A stretch of DNA of 64,000 nucleotides, from the NCBI GenBank assembly GCA_039545355.1, contig BCJJ01000022.1, positions 558,001 to 622,000 of the forward strand, given 5' to 3'. Source of the stretch: Trichosporon coremiiforme (lineage: Eukaryota; Basidiomycota; Tremellomycetes; Trichosporonales; Trichosporonaceae). Below the pieces are notes generated by a model. That model was given only the letters and a program-made list of their open reading frames with translations. It did no database searches and was not told the origin of the DNA. Below are positions 10,368 through 22,165 of the stretch, piece after piece. Each line of letters opens with the position of its first letter. Position 1 is the stretch's first letter. The position numbers and the translations under genes were made by a program.

Positions 10368-13300
10368 CTGTTGGGTCGAATTTGACGATTGTGACGTATG
10401 GAAAGCAGTGGAAGTTCGATGTACGATATTGGAAAGAGGTGCAGTGTTAAAAAGAAGCGGGTCAGCATTTTGGTCTCACAAACAGGTGAAAGTGATGGCG
10501 CGGCGCGAGGAGGCGTGTGTTGACGACCGTGGGCCACCGTGGCATCCGCTCGCACTTCCAGATAGCATCGGATAAGGGGGGGGGGAGTGTATTGCCTTTT
10601 TCCTCCGCACCCGTTACCCCGCGCGTGTGCACCAATTCGCGTGACTCGGTACAAGTCTCGCACGCGCGAAGCAACAACATGCTGCGTGCAATCGGAGCAT
10701 GGATCCTGTCTGGTTTGTGCGTGCGGATGGGGGTTGTTGCGTTCCAAGACGTTTCTCTCCGCCCCGCTTCAATCCCTTACCCCACGGTGACTCGTTCCCG
10801 CGCGCCCCCTGCTCTCGCCGGCCACGTATTCAGGAGCACTTACACTGATGACGGATTCTGTTGCAGCGATCCCAATGAATGCAGGGTTTGAGAACAGACG
10901 TGAAAGTGGTTGATGAACAATGTGTGGACAGAAGGCGGGCGAACGAATGGGACGAATGACGAGGAAAGGTAAGCGTCAGCGCAGTCCGTGATAGTGACAA
11001 TGGGGGGTGCGGTTTCAGAGATAGGCGTGCTTCGGCGACGCGACAAAAGGCTGCCAGCGAAAAGCCCAACCGGTCTGCGCGTAGGCGGAACGGGTAGTGC
11101 GAGTCCGAGCCGTTTGTTGACGCGTACAGATGCACGACTGAGCACGCGCAGGCGTGATGGTTCAAACAAAGAGGGGAGGACAAAAAGAGGGTGACGGGGC
11201 GGCGGCGAGGGCCCAACAAGCGACAAGCATCATCCGTTCCGTTCCGCGCGTGGGCCGATGTTGGGAGTCGCCGAGGTGCCGTGTTGTGCTGTAGTGGTGA
11301 CTTACAAGGTTGGGGAGGGTGAGGAGAGTTGGGGGGGGAGATGGATGAGTGGATGAATGCAAAGGATGGATGGGTGTGAGGAATGGAAGGTAAAAGGAGA
11401 GAGTGATGGTGGTGATAGGAGGTGCGTATGGTGTATGGTGACGGGGAAGGTGGACGGTGGAAGGTGGGTGCAGGCAGTAGGCAGGTCAGGCAGGGGAGGG
11501 TGCAGTGCAGTGTGCCGTTGCCCTATACCCAATGGCCCTATGGCCCCTTTACTTTGGTCGCTGGCCGTTGGCGGTTGGGCGATGCGACTGGGCGGTTGGG
11601 CGACTGGGCGACTGGCCACTGGCTGAGAGCGCTGAGAGCTGGGAGCGTGGCCGTGGGCATGGCATAGGCGAGCGGGCCAGGGGCATGGCGCCTGAGGAGC
11701 TGAGGGCTGAGGAGGCCCGGCGGGGGTGTGTGGGAGTCGGCCAGCGCGGCCACAGAGCTGCAGAGCAGGGGAGAGCAGGGGCCTGGTGGTCGGTTGGTAG
11801 GCTGCCCAGGGGCAATCGCCCAGACTGGCAGTTGAGTCGACCTAGTCTCAGGGCCTTGCACCTAAAGCCTCAGGCCCAGGGCCGCGACAGACATCAACAC
11901 ACAACAGCAGCCGCACCGCGCACACCGCGCACCGCACTCCCACCAGCCATGCCAGCCATGTCAGCCATGCCAGCCATGCAAAGCAACCAACAGCCCATAC
12001 ATCAAACACGAAGCTCACAGCTGAATGCATGCATGCCATGGCGTATTCCTCCACCGCTGCAGTCAATAATTGCGTACTCAGCCGATCCGAACCCCGGCGT
12101 CAACTGTCCCGCAACCTAATAGGCGTGCAAACAGGCGGGCGCTCCTTAGTCTCGCAGCGCGCAGCTCACCTCCACCCTCCGTGCTCGACGACGCTCACAC
12201 GCCCAGAGCCTCCAGGCCACGACATTGTCGCAGACTGTGCATGCGTGCATGCGTGCACTCTACGTTCCTCGGTATCGCACTTGCGTTTCCAGCTTGCAGT
12301 TCTTGCCCGTGCCAGCCGTATCGTGGCCGCTGCTGCTCACTCAGCCAAAGCTTGCGGCCACCGGCAGTGGAAGTTGCCTCGCCGAGTTCAGAAGCTTGTA
12401 CGCGTATATACAACCGCCCAGGTTCCTGTCAACCCACAGTCCACTGCCTGCCCAGGTTCCTGGGATCGCCTCCTAGCACAGACCCTACGCGATCCCCGGC
12501 GCTGCTGTTCATACGTCCCTCGTTTGTACTGAATGCATGTTCCGTGTTCTTTGTGTTCCGGGCTGCATTGAACAGCCTTGCCGACCAACACTGCCGAACA
12601 TCCGAACTTGTGTACATGTCCGCCGAGCTTAGGTTTAATGTTCTCCCTGTCTAGGCTTACTCCTTAGTGGCCTCCTGATTGTCTGACGACCACTTCGAGT
12701 CGAGGATCGAGGAGGAATGACCCCCCGACCCCCGAGCCGCGCGCCGCGAGACCGTCAGCCCGTGAACACTTAGGACGGCCAGGAGCGAGATCCAAAGACG
12801 AGAGAGGAAGGAGGGGGAAGGGGCCGCGCCGCGGGCTTGTTACGTGGCAGCATCTCCTGGACATGCTCGATTGTCATTGGGCTATTGTCGGCAGCAGGAG
12901 CGCGCACGACGCGGGCGCTAGCCATGGTGAAGGGGGTTGTGAACCGAGGGTCGACGAGACCCTGCCACTAAGAATAGTACCGAGAAAACGCCGTGACGTG
13001 CTTGACTCACTGCGCGACGTCATGCCTCTTGGCCTTCCTGGCTGCGATCCTGACCACGTTTCGTGATGGCCCCGGTGTGCAGGCCCAGGCTGCCCAGGTG
13101 GTTGGCGCTGTTAGGCATGCGATCGAGCTACTGGAGCCTGGCATCGCGACCAAGGTGTGGGCTGAATTCCCGGGTCCAGCTAGTCTCCCGTTGTCTATAC
13201 AACTTTCCTAATGAGATTTAGAAGCCTTCAGGGCCATTTAGGCTCTGGCCACTTACATCGTTCAGCAGGTCACTTTTGGGTCCGCGCTGGCCAGGAATGT

Positions 13301-14108
13301 CCAGGAACATGCTCGTTCCTCTTACGTCGATGCTGGCTGTTTGGACGCGCGGGGACTGGAGACTCGAGACTCGCGACGGCCACCGGACATCGCATCCTGG
13401 CCAATATGGGCATATGGGCATCCTGACATCCCCGCGACAAGGATGGATCGGCGTAGCCAACCACGACGTTCATATGCATCGACGAGCTGTCAAGGCTATC
13501 GCGAGCCAGTCACAACGGTCGGTGAGTCCCCGCATACGGCTGGGGACGGCAGTGTCCCAGATAGAAGTGGGGGAATTAGCACAGCCGGCGGGCCAGACGC
13601 CAGATACGGTCCGCGACATGACTGTGCACTATCTCGGCCGGCCAGGCTGCATCATCGGGCAGTCGTTTTCGCGGTCACCTTAGCGTCAACGGGGGAACCA
13701 CCAGCCCAGCTGTGCCCAGTTAGCCCAGATCTGGCCGGCCATGCATGCCGTGCCCAGACCAGACCATCCAGACCAACAACGACTCATCACACCTCACCTA
13801 GACATTTTTACATCATCCTTCAACCACCTTCCACACGTCCTTTGATCCACACCCTCCTTCTGCACACGACTCGAACCCCGACTCCGCCGATTGCATACCC
13901 GTCCCCGGCCATCGCCATTCGTCCTTTCCGTGCATCCGTTCGTCGTTTGCCACCCAAAACATTACTCGATCCCCCGGCAAACCTGAGACCGCTCTTGCAA
14001 CTGTCCAAGCTTCCAAGCCCAGCCCCTCTGTCCGTGCCGCCGGCGGCCCCTACCTCAACCCTTTGTAATTGATCTCCACACTCTGTCACTCATCGGAACG
14101 TGCACATC
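10368..14108. other. Long intergenic region (3.7 kb) with simple repeats
   Basis: No exon chain could be supported on either strand. A 9-10 bp repeat (GGGCGACT/GGGCGGTT type) lies near 11571-11616, and a repeat of CCAGCCATG units at about 11944-11980. The part next to 10367 is pyrimidine-rich on the minus strand, as expected for a promoter and 5' UTR of the 14-3-3 gene. The part before 14109 is C/T-rich on the plus strand, as expected for a 5' UTR of the next gene. Open frames here are low-complexity and overlap on both strands. Confidence 0.55.
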
Positions 14109-15834
14109 ATGTCGTCTAACATGGTTCCCCAGGTATGTCGTAAACCTCTCGCATGGCAAGACCGACCGGGCACCGATAACTGACGTCTTCACAGGAGGAA
14201 CTGCCGATTCTCGAGGCCTTCATCAACATTCGTAACCGTTTGACGGCCCTCAAGAAGGTGAGCTGCCCGCAGCGACGACGGTCTTGGCGTCACAGTTACT
14301 GACATCAACCACAGGACAGCACCCGGTTCATCAGAGCCCAGGATGTCATGTCGATCTACAACCAGATTATAAAGCAACGTGTGTACCTTCGGCTCTCCGA
14401 TGTGTAGGAAAACCTGACCAAGCCAGTGACAAAACTGAACGCGATCCGCGAGGAAGCCTCCGAGTCCGCGTTACAGAGCAACCCGAGCAACCCGCCAAAG
14501 TCTACATACGAGCCCAACCGTGTCGACACCATCATCGCCGATGTGTTCTCGCTTATCAGTCTGATGTTCCTCACTGTCGGCAAGAGCAGGGAGAGCCCAG
14601 CCGTGTACTGCCAGATTGCCAGCATGAGGGTGAGTCCATCGCGATCGGAACATATCGCTGACCAAGCAGCAAATCCTGAGCCACATGGACGAGTCTGGTG
14701 TCTATACCGAGGCGTATCTGCAGGGATTTAGGGACCGTCTGGAAGAGCTGAAGACCATCATTAAGAACGACCGCGAGGAGGGAAGACATCCGGAGCCCGT
14801 CCTGAAGTACATGCAGAAGAAGCTGGAGGGAACTGGTGAGTTACTGCCCTGTCCCATGGGACAATCAGCTGACGATCGTAGAGGCCATTCTGAACGATCT
14901 GATGGAGTCTTTGTCGGTGTTGTCGATCGAGCTCGTTCCTATTCACAACCGCCTCGTTGCTATCCGCAAGCAGCTGACGGCCCTGGCTACCGAGCCAAAG
15001 GTCAACAAGGCTGAGCTCAAGGCTATCCTCGAGGAGCTCCGCAAGATTGATTCGTAAGTGTCCCTGGCCTATCTCCGCTGTGCACACCACTGATGACGTT
15101 CGCAGGAAACGTGTCGATGGCAAATTCCTTGGTCCGGGCGGCTCCTCGGTTCCCGAGGGACAAGCCCTGCTCAGCGGATTAATCGATTCGTGCTTCGACA
15201 TTGTCCAGGACATCAAGGCGCGCGAGCACGAGGAGAACGTCAGCCCGCCGCTGAAGCCCATCTGGGAGCGTCTCACGACGATGAAGCAGCAGCTCGAGCA
15301 GCTCAGTGAGTATTCCGCCATGGCTATTATACACCGCACGTGTAGCTGACTCCAGCCCTTACGCATCGTTGGACGCTGCGTGAGACGGATCTGTACAACT
15401 ACCTGCTGTCGCTCCGCGAGATTGACTCGATGCGCGTGGACGGCAAGTTTGTGGACGCGGACGGCAACAAAGCCGAGGGACAGTACCTGCTTCTCTACCT
15501 GCTGCGCCGCTGTTACGGTCTCATCTACCGCCTCATGTCCGAGTCTGAGCCCATCTCCGAGGAGCTGATGCCGATCGCCAACAAGCTCTCGACGATCAAG
15601 AAGTGTCTGAACGAGGTGCACAAGTACGGCGGACCATACAGCCCCCGCGACCTGTACCCGTACCACTTGGCGCTGCACCAGATCGACTCGATCCGCAAGG
15701 ACGGCAAGTTCCACGCCGACGACGGCAGCGTGCCCGAGGGCCAGGCGATCCTGAACGCCCAGCTGTCCGAGGCGCACGAGCTGCTCGAGATGCTGAAGGA
15801 GAGCATGTCGGAGGATGACGATGACGACGAGTAG
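14109..15834 (+). CDS. DUF2408-type fungal protein, 456 aa
   Basis: Eight exons: 14109-14132, 14195-14257, 14315-14378, 14427-14629, 14670-14835, 14882-15053, 15106-15305, 15356-15834. Together they give 456 aa with all phases consistent. The protein is helical and carries three copies of an IDS.R.DGKF...PEGQ block, in exons 7 and 8 (near 15106, 15424 and 15688), plus an acidic DDDDDE tail. I recognise this as the fungal-conserved family around Pfam DUF2408; no function is established to my knowledge. The triplication suggests three homologous helical bundles. The first exon has only 8 codons, a common trait here. The introns use GTGAGT/GTAAGT donors and CTGAC branch sites. Confidence 0.72.
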
Positions 15835-16165
15835 GAGGTTATTAGGCGAGGGAGTTAGTATTTTCGGAGGACACTGCATGTTTCACGCCGCTGGGAGCGA
15901 GCGTTGTAGTATTAAAAAGGCATGGATACACCAATCAAAGAAAGAGCGAGCGTTGCACAGGAGTAATAGCATTGCGTAACGCAGCAGTCAGCTGGGCAAG
16001 ACGAGATGTTCTTTGTGTGTACCTGGTAAAAGCAAGCAGAGTTGTCAGGTGGACAGGCTCGGTGGAGGTCGATCCGGCCTGCGAACGATTTGCCGCCGCC
16101 ACCATCCGCCCGACCGCCGTCGGCTCGCTGGTAGGCTACTTTTTTTCGCTGGCCGGTCCGCCACC
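15835..16165. other. Short intergenic region between tandem genes
   Basis: 3' UTR of the DUF2408-type gene and promoter/5' UTR of TIM54. A T-tract lies at about 16140-16146, just before the proposed TIM54 start. Nothing else is seen. Confidence 0.6.
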
Positions 16166-18090
16166 ATGCATACTCACCATCCACGAGCCATGTCGGAGCA
16201 GCCTCCGACGACGCCGGGCGGCTCTGGTGCCTCCACACCGGGGTCAGCCCCTTCGACTGCGCCTTCCGCCAGCACCGCCGCGCCTTCCGCCTCCTCGACG
16301 ACCGGCACTTCGACCGCCGGAGCAGCCGACGCCGCAAAGGACGCGGCAAAGAAGGGGCCGCAGGAGCTCAAGGGCTTCCGCAAGAGTCTGGAGCACACTG
16401 GCCTGCCCAAGTCGGTGATCAACTGGAAGCCGCGCCTGCCGAGCCGGAACTGGTGCATCTTCCTCACTGTCGTCGGCACGATCAGCTACATCTACTATGA
16501 CGACCGGAAGCAGGCCAAGGACATCCGCAAGCGCTACGAGGACGCTGTGCGCCCCATGGCCAACGTGCCGCTCAAGAACACGCTCGAACTCCCCCGCAAG
16601 GTCACGGTGTACGCTGCGCGATGGCCCGAGGACGACGAGAGCGACCGTGGTCTCCTGTACTTCAGGAAATACGTCAAGGTGAGTGTTTCCGCGGGCTTCG
16701 ACGGCTATGACGTCCTCTCTGGGGAAGAGGGTCGTGTGCATATGCTCGGAGTCTAGCTGCCTCGCACCTTTCCTCAGCTAACGTGCAGCCGTACCTCGCC
16801 GCCGCCGCGATTGACTACGAGCTGGTCCATGCGCCGCTGTACGGCTCCGTCGCGCGCATCGTCCGCGCCAAGGTGCTGAAGGCGCGCCGCGAGGCGCTGA
16901 ACCTGAAGGAGGGCGACATTCTTGGCCCGATCGAGAAGACGGAGAAGGAGGTTGAGCTGGAGCGGCAGGCGAACGAGGGCGGCGTCGTCATCATGGGCCG
17001 CCCGACGATGAAGGAGTACCTCGCGGGCCTGGCTGCGGGCTGGGGCAACGGCGTCGGAGAGTGGGTGTGGGAGGACAGCGTGAAGAGCACTCTGGGCGAC
17101 GAGCCGTTCGCGGACCCTCCGAAGGAGGAGGTCGCCGTCGAGACTCCGGAGGGAACGGCCGTCGCCGCTACTCCCGCTGCTCCTGCTGCTCCCGTGGTTC
17201 CCGCCGTTCCGGCAGGAGGCGTGCAGCACGTCGGCCTCCCGACGAACCCGGCGACCAAGCTCTCGCTCCCCCCCGTCGAGGACGACGAGCCGGTCAAGAA
17301 GTCGTGGTGGTCTGGTCTCTTCGGCCACGGCGGGCGCAAGGCTCCCCAGCCCCAGACGCCCAAGGAGCCGGAACAGCCCAAGAAGTTCGAGATCCCGCCC
17401 AACTGGCACGAGCCGCCGACGCCCCTCCCGCCCCATGCCCCCGTCCTGCTCGTCGACTGGTGCAACCACCTCGGCTTCAAGCAGATCCCGTACATGATCT
17501 ACGACTTTTTCACGGAGCACAAGCGCGTCAAGGCCGGTGCCGAGGCCGCCTACGCCCTCATCACGGAGCAGGTGCGGCCCTTCGAACCGCCCAGCGTGAC
17601 TGCCGAGGTCGCCGTGGTGGAGGACGCCTCCGCCCTCGCCGAGGGCGAGGCCGTGCCCTCTGCGACTTCGATTGCGGGCCATCAAGGCGGCGACCTGGAC
17701 TTTGACACGCAGTTCGAAAAGTTCTACAAGAAGGACTATGCCAAGACGCCCGAAGACGTCGAGAAAGAGCGCGAAAAGTACTACACTGAGAAACTGCCCA
17801 AGCGCGTCGAGGCCGCCAAGGCCTTTGCGCGGGGTGAGCGCGAAATCACCCCCGAGGAGCAGAAGAGCGACAAGCCCGTCGAGACGGTCCAGATCCTGCG
17901 CGAGGAGAGGAACAAGAAGGAACTCCGCTGGGAGGGCAACCTCGAGGGATGGGCTATTGTCAAGCCCGAGACGCCCGTTGCCTGGGACCCCCGCTTCGCT
18001 GGCTGGCTCAAGATGTACCAGGCCGCGCCCGAGAGCCTCGACGCCGTCATGAGCGTCCCCGAGAAGGACGGACAGAGCCGCATCGAGTAA
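16166..18090 (+). CDS. TIM54: Tim54, mitochondrial inner-membrane TIM22 complex subunit
   Basis: Exons 16166-16678 and 16789-18090 give 604 aa. A second in-frame ATG at 16190 would give 596. Tim54 belongs to the TIM22 carrier translocase in the mitochondrial inner membrane and supports assembly of Yme1. The hallmark is seen after an Ala/Ser/Thr-rich N-terminus: LPSRNWCIFLTVVGTISY, a single membrane span, followed by a basic YDDRKQ stretch and a large intermembrane-space region. The match of PRKVTVYAARWP and the exon-2 LAAAAIDYELV block to the family is good. The insert rich in Ala/Pro (about 17140-17215) is likely disordered. Start 16166 has a strong CCACC context. The gene ends 191 bp from the convergent EST1-like gene. 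Confidence 0.88.
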
Positions 18091-18113
18091 GCGAGTCGCG
18101 AGTCGCGAGTCGC
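18091..18113 (+). repeat. 7-bp tandem repeat after the TIM54 stop
   Basis: Three copies of GCGAGTC directly follow the TAA stop of TIM54, in the short space shared with the convergent EST1-like gene. Confidence 0.8.
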
Positions 18114-18281
18114 GAACGTAGCGAGCGCGAGCTGATCGCCCCCTTCACTCCCCTTCCTAGGTCGTCGAATTGGGACAGAGGAAGAGGACAGAGTAGTTAG
18201 TAGTTTTAGAATACCATCTTGCAATGCATCACTTCCCATTCAGCCATCTCCTGCATCTCAGATGTCTATGATAAACCCCTC

Positions 18282-18345
18282 TCACTGGGCGTACGACCAC
18301 TGCCCTCCCGCTCCGCCACTGCCTCCGCTCGCCGCGCGCTGCTGC

Positions 18346-18417
<72 letters not shown>

Positions 18418-21400
18418 GCAAACTGCGCCGCGTTCCAACTATCCGTTCTCTGCGGTCCGGCGGCCGGGGGACCCCATATCGACCCCGAGCCGCCTGTTGG
18501 CTGCTGCGGGGATTGGGACCACGTGCTCTGAAGCCCGGGCGGGGGCGCGAGGCCCGGTGGCGGTCGCGGCGCGCCTCCGACGCTGCCGACGCTGCCGTAT
18601 GCCTGGTTCGGCCCGGCGTACTGCGCGGACGACCCGGCACTGCCGAACTGTCCCGAGCCGCTGCCGCTGCCGAAGCCTTGGCCGCCGAACGACTGGCCCG
18701 GAGGAGCGAACCCTTGTCCGCTGCCGGGACGGTAGCCGTACTGCTGCCCGTGGCCGTGCCCGTGGGCGCCGAAGCCTGGCGGCGCGCCCGGCCCTGGGGG
18801 CGGAGTGATGCCCGGTGGTGTGGGGCCGGGCGGTGTCAGTCCCGGCGGTCCGCGGGAGTCGCTCCACTGCCTCCCCTCCCAGGAGGGGCGTTCCCACTGT
18901 CCACTGGGACGCGCGCTGTTAGGCGCACTCTCCCACTGTCCGCTCGCCTGTCTCGATCCCACGCCGGCTGGGGCATCCCATCCCCGCTCCCACTGTCCGC
19001 TCGGGCGGGCGCTGTTCGGCGCACTCTCCCACTGCCCGCTGGCGTGCCGCGAGCCGCCCTCCCATTGCCCGCTCGCTTGGCGGGATCGCACCCCCGTGTC
19101 CCACTGTTGTGAGGGTTGGCGGGAGGTCGACTCCCACTGTCCCGGCGGTCCGGAGGCGCTCGCGCGCGCGTCCCACTGCCCGCTGTCGCGCTGCCGGGCC
19201 CGCTGCATGCCCTTCTGGCTCTCTTCGCGGGACATTGTCCAGATTGTTTGGCCGCCGCCGTCCATCCCCCCGAACAAGAGGGAGGGAGGTCGTCGGTCGC
19301 CGGGTCCTGGCGAGGGCGCGAGAGTTAACGACTGCAGCAGACCTTGCGCTGTCGTCGCTGCTGAGACGGGAGGTACGACGGGCGTGCTCGTGCTGGGGTT
19401 AGTTGAAAGTTCGACATCGTGCAACTTCTAGCCTGAAGCAGCTCAAGCTCACCTATTGCCCCATAAAATGACCTCATCGTCGTCGTCCGCCGACGCCGCA
19501 CCGACACTGATCCCGTCCGCACCCAGGCTCGCGCGCATAGCAAGGCTGACGGGGTCATCCTCCGTCTCAGCCTGGGACTGTATGTCGACCGCCTGCGCAA
19601 CCTGATTGTCGAGATTGCTGAGTGCGCGAAGTCCGACGTCCGTCTGCATGAGCAGTTTGACGTCCACGAGCAAGTCGGCGAGGCGCATAAGCTGTTCCTC
19701 GTTCGGGTGCACCTCGCCGTTGCTCGGCGGGAGTTCCTCGTCGTTACTAGCGGCGGCGCGGTGGCCCCGGAGCGGCGCGAAGCCGCGCATATCGCGGTCC
19801 TCCTCGAGCGGCTGGTCGAGCTCCGGCAACTGCGCAAGCGGGAAGACCTGCGCCAGGGCGAACATGAGCCGCTTGTACGAGCTCCAGAAGCTCGTAACAC
19901 TGCGCGCGACCTCGAGCGATGCCGGCGCCAGACGCCCGACGTACTCGATGTGGGACTTGAGCCAGCGCGACATGATGCGCAGGCTCGGTAACAGTCGCCG
20001 CAGGACTGCGGTGATGCGCTGCGCGAGCGGGACCTCTTCGTCCTCGTCTACCACTGCCGAGTCGTCCGCGTTCACGAGCGCCAGCGCCTCCTCGGCCTCC
20101 TCGGCCGCGACGACGACGAGGCTCGTGAAGATGCTCATGAGGAAGATGAGCGACAGGTTCTCTACGACGTGTCGCCGCTCGGCACCGTCGCCGGCGGTCG
20201 AGTTCGCACCCAGTCGAGCTTGCCAGTGTGACCCGATCGCCATCGCCGTCGTCTTCACAATCGTCTCGGACAGGAGCTTGCGCTCGCGCAGGAGACGGGC
20301 GAACGCAACGGTAACCTGCGAGCACAGCGCGTTGAAGTGGCTCGTTCTGCTGTCAGTTAGATCCGTCGCCCACAACTCACCCTGCTCGGATGAACAGAAT
20401 CGACACGACCGTCAGCAGGTCGCGCTTGAAGACATCCGTCTCCTCTTGGCTCTCCTGCTCAGCCGCAGCCGCCTGTTGCTCCCCGTTCTCGACAGCGCTG
20501 GCTGCATGGCGCTGCGACCGCCACTTGTCAAACACCTTCTTCAGCACCCGCTCCAGGTTCGCCTCGCCGCTCGGGAACGGTAATCGCACCTCGAGTGCGC
20601 GGAAGTAGTGGTACGTGCAGTGGAAATTATCGCCGAGGTAACCATCGATAACAGCTAGCTGGTTGAAGGCGGTGCCTGTGGGTCAGCGACGAGATGATCA
20701 GAATGCAAGCTCACCGTTGTCAGGCTGCAGCCCCCGCGCGACCTCGTAGTACATGATAGCCTTATTGAAGCGCTCTGCCGGCTCACGCCCGTTCTTGGCG
20801 GGGGCACCGTCACGCTCCTTGCGCGCCTTGTCCGAGTACTGCTCCTTGTATCGCTCGAGGTCACCTAAACATATGAGCCCCTTGTAGACGATATCGATCT
20901 TCTTGTCGAGCTCCTCCTTGCTAAGATGGGGCGCGAGGGCGGGGTCGTCTTCGGAGTCTTCCCCCGGGCCGACGGGGATGTTGACTTCGGCTAAGTACGG
21001 CGCAGTGCGGTCCTGGAGCCTGTGGAAGGTGACGATGCGCGTGATGAGCGAGTGGTAGAATGCGGCCTCCTTGACGAGAGCCTGGCGGAAGCGGCTCAGC
21101 GTCGTGCGCAGGTGGGAGAGGGCGTCTTTATTCGCTCTTGCTCCGGACCCGGGAGCGGGCAGCGTCGCCTCGATGCGCGCAACGGCATCGCGATACGCCG
21201 AGATCAGAGTGTACGTCGTGCTGATCCAGAGGAGCTCGATGCTCTGCGCCTGCGGGTGCAGCGGGTGCTGGAACAGGATGCACAAGTATGCGTTTCGTGC
21301 ACTGCGCGCATCAGCGATCGGCTCTCTCGCATTGTTACAGCTGCTGCTGTCGCTCTGCCGCCTTGCTGATGCTGCACGCTGCACTGCCAAGCAAAACATC

Positions 21401-21699
21401 AGGGAATTCGGCAAGCGTCACTCACCGCTGGCGGACATTGAACGCATCCTTCGACCACGGCGTCTGGCTCTTCAGCAGGCCCTTCAGCTCCGTCGTTGCG
21501 TCCTGCGCTTGTCTGTGAAGAAAGGTAAGTCTTGGTGCGCAGAGATGACCCACTGGACTAATTCCGAGGCGGTCGCGGGCTGGGGCTGAGCCGACTGAGC
21601 CTGCGTCTGGGGGTCGTCGACCTCGGGTGTGTCCTCGCGGGAAGAGTGGCCATGGCGGGTCCGCTGTCTCCTACGCGGGTGCGTAGAGGGGCCAGGCAT
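18282..21699 (-). CDS. EST1/SMG7-like telomere or mRNA-decay protein, 1039 aa
   Basis: Six exons from the start: 21554-21699, 21426-21512, 20715-21301, 20381-20675, 19453-20346, 18282-19392. They give 1039 aa in one frame. The family (Est1/Ebs1/SMG5-7) has a 14-3-3-like TPR domain and a helical domain. Members act in telomerase recruitment or nonsense-mediated decay. Seen here: an N-terminal LKGLLKSQTPWSKDAF helix, the family block VYKGLICLGDLERYKEQY, and the TPR pair FNKAIMYYEVARGLQPDNG and FNQLAVIDGYLGDNFHCTY, followed by a long helical region. The C-terminal 350 residues differ: about ten QW-centred repeats (SGQWE type), a Gly/Pro-rich stretch and about 26 glutamines. One intron is only 34 nt (20347-20380). 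Fungi often have a single member, so whether it serves telomeres or mRNA decay cannot be told from sequence. Confidence 0.85.
18342..18417 (-). repeat. CAG/CAA trinucleotide tract encoding polyglutamine
   Basis: An interrupted CAG/CAA run in the last exon of the EST1-like gene encodes about 26 glutamines. Regular alternation of CAG and CAA over most of its length would slow slippage compared with a pure CAG run. On the plus strand it mimics poly-Leu frames, which are not genes. Confidence 0.9.
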
Positions 21700-22165
21700 T
21701 TGGGGTGCGACGGAGCCTGGGTCGGGTGGGGGGTTGTGAGAAGACGGAGGAAGGGCGGTTGGGAGCGGGTTGAGTTTGTGACTTTGTGAATGACGCACCC
21801 GGAGGAACACTGCTCGACCTGGGCAGCCCAATCCGAGCCTGGCGGCAAATCTCAGTGGCAGTCGCTCCTCACGCATCATTTTCATCCCATGCCTCCACCA
21901 CCACCACAACGAACCTTCCATATCCTCTGTAACCCTCCTCGTAACCTAGGGCTCCACGAGGGGTTAGATAGGCTGGGATGTCCTCTATACGTTGCAAGAA
22001 CTGTGCGCAGTGCCCTACTTCGTCAGGTTGTCGAATCGCAGTCACTAGGTGACGCTGGCCACGGAGTAGCGACTATAATCGTACATGCATGAGGTACAAC
22101 CCTCCGTCAAATCTACGGATTCACAACTGTAGCTATGGTATCTCTGCACACTCTCTGCGACGCAC
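21700..22165. other. Intergenic region between two minus-strand genes
   Basis: Promoter/5' UTR of the EST1-like gene and 3' UTR of the DUF262 gene. An in-frame ATG further upstream (21921) exists for the EST1-like gene, but the Trp- and Met-rich extension does not look like protein. Nothing else is seen. Confidence 0.55.

Noticed and set aside
13860..13885. tRNA B-box-like string on the minus strand
   Set aside because: GGTTCGAGTC is present but no T-stem, A box or acceptor stem can be formed around it.
18219..19112. 297-codon plus-strand frame with poly-Leu
   Set aside because: It is the reverse of the CAG/CAA glutamine tract and QW repeats in the EST1-like gene.
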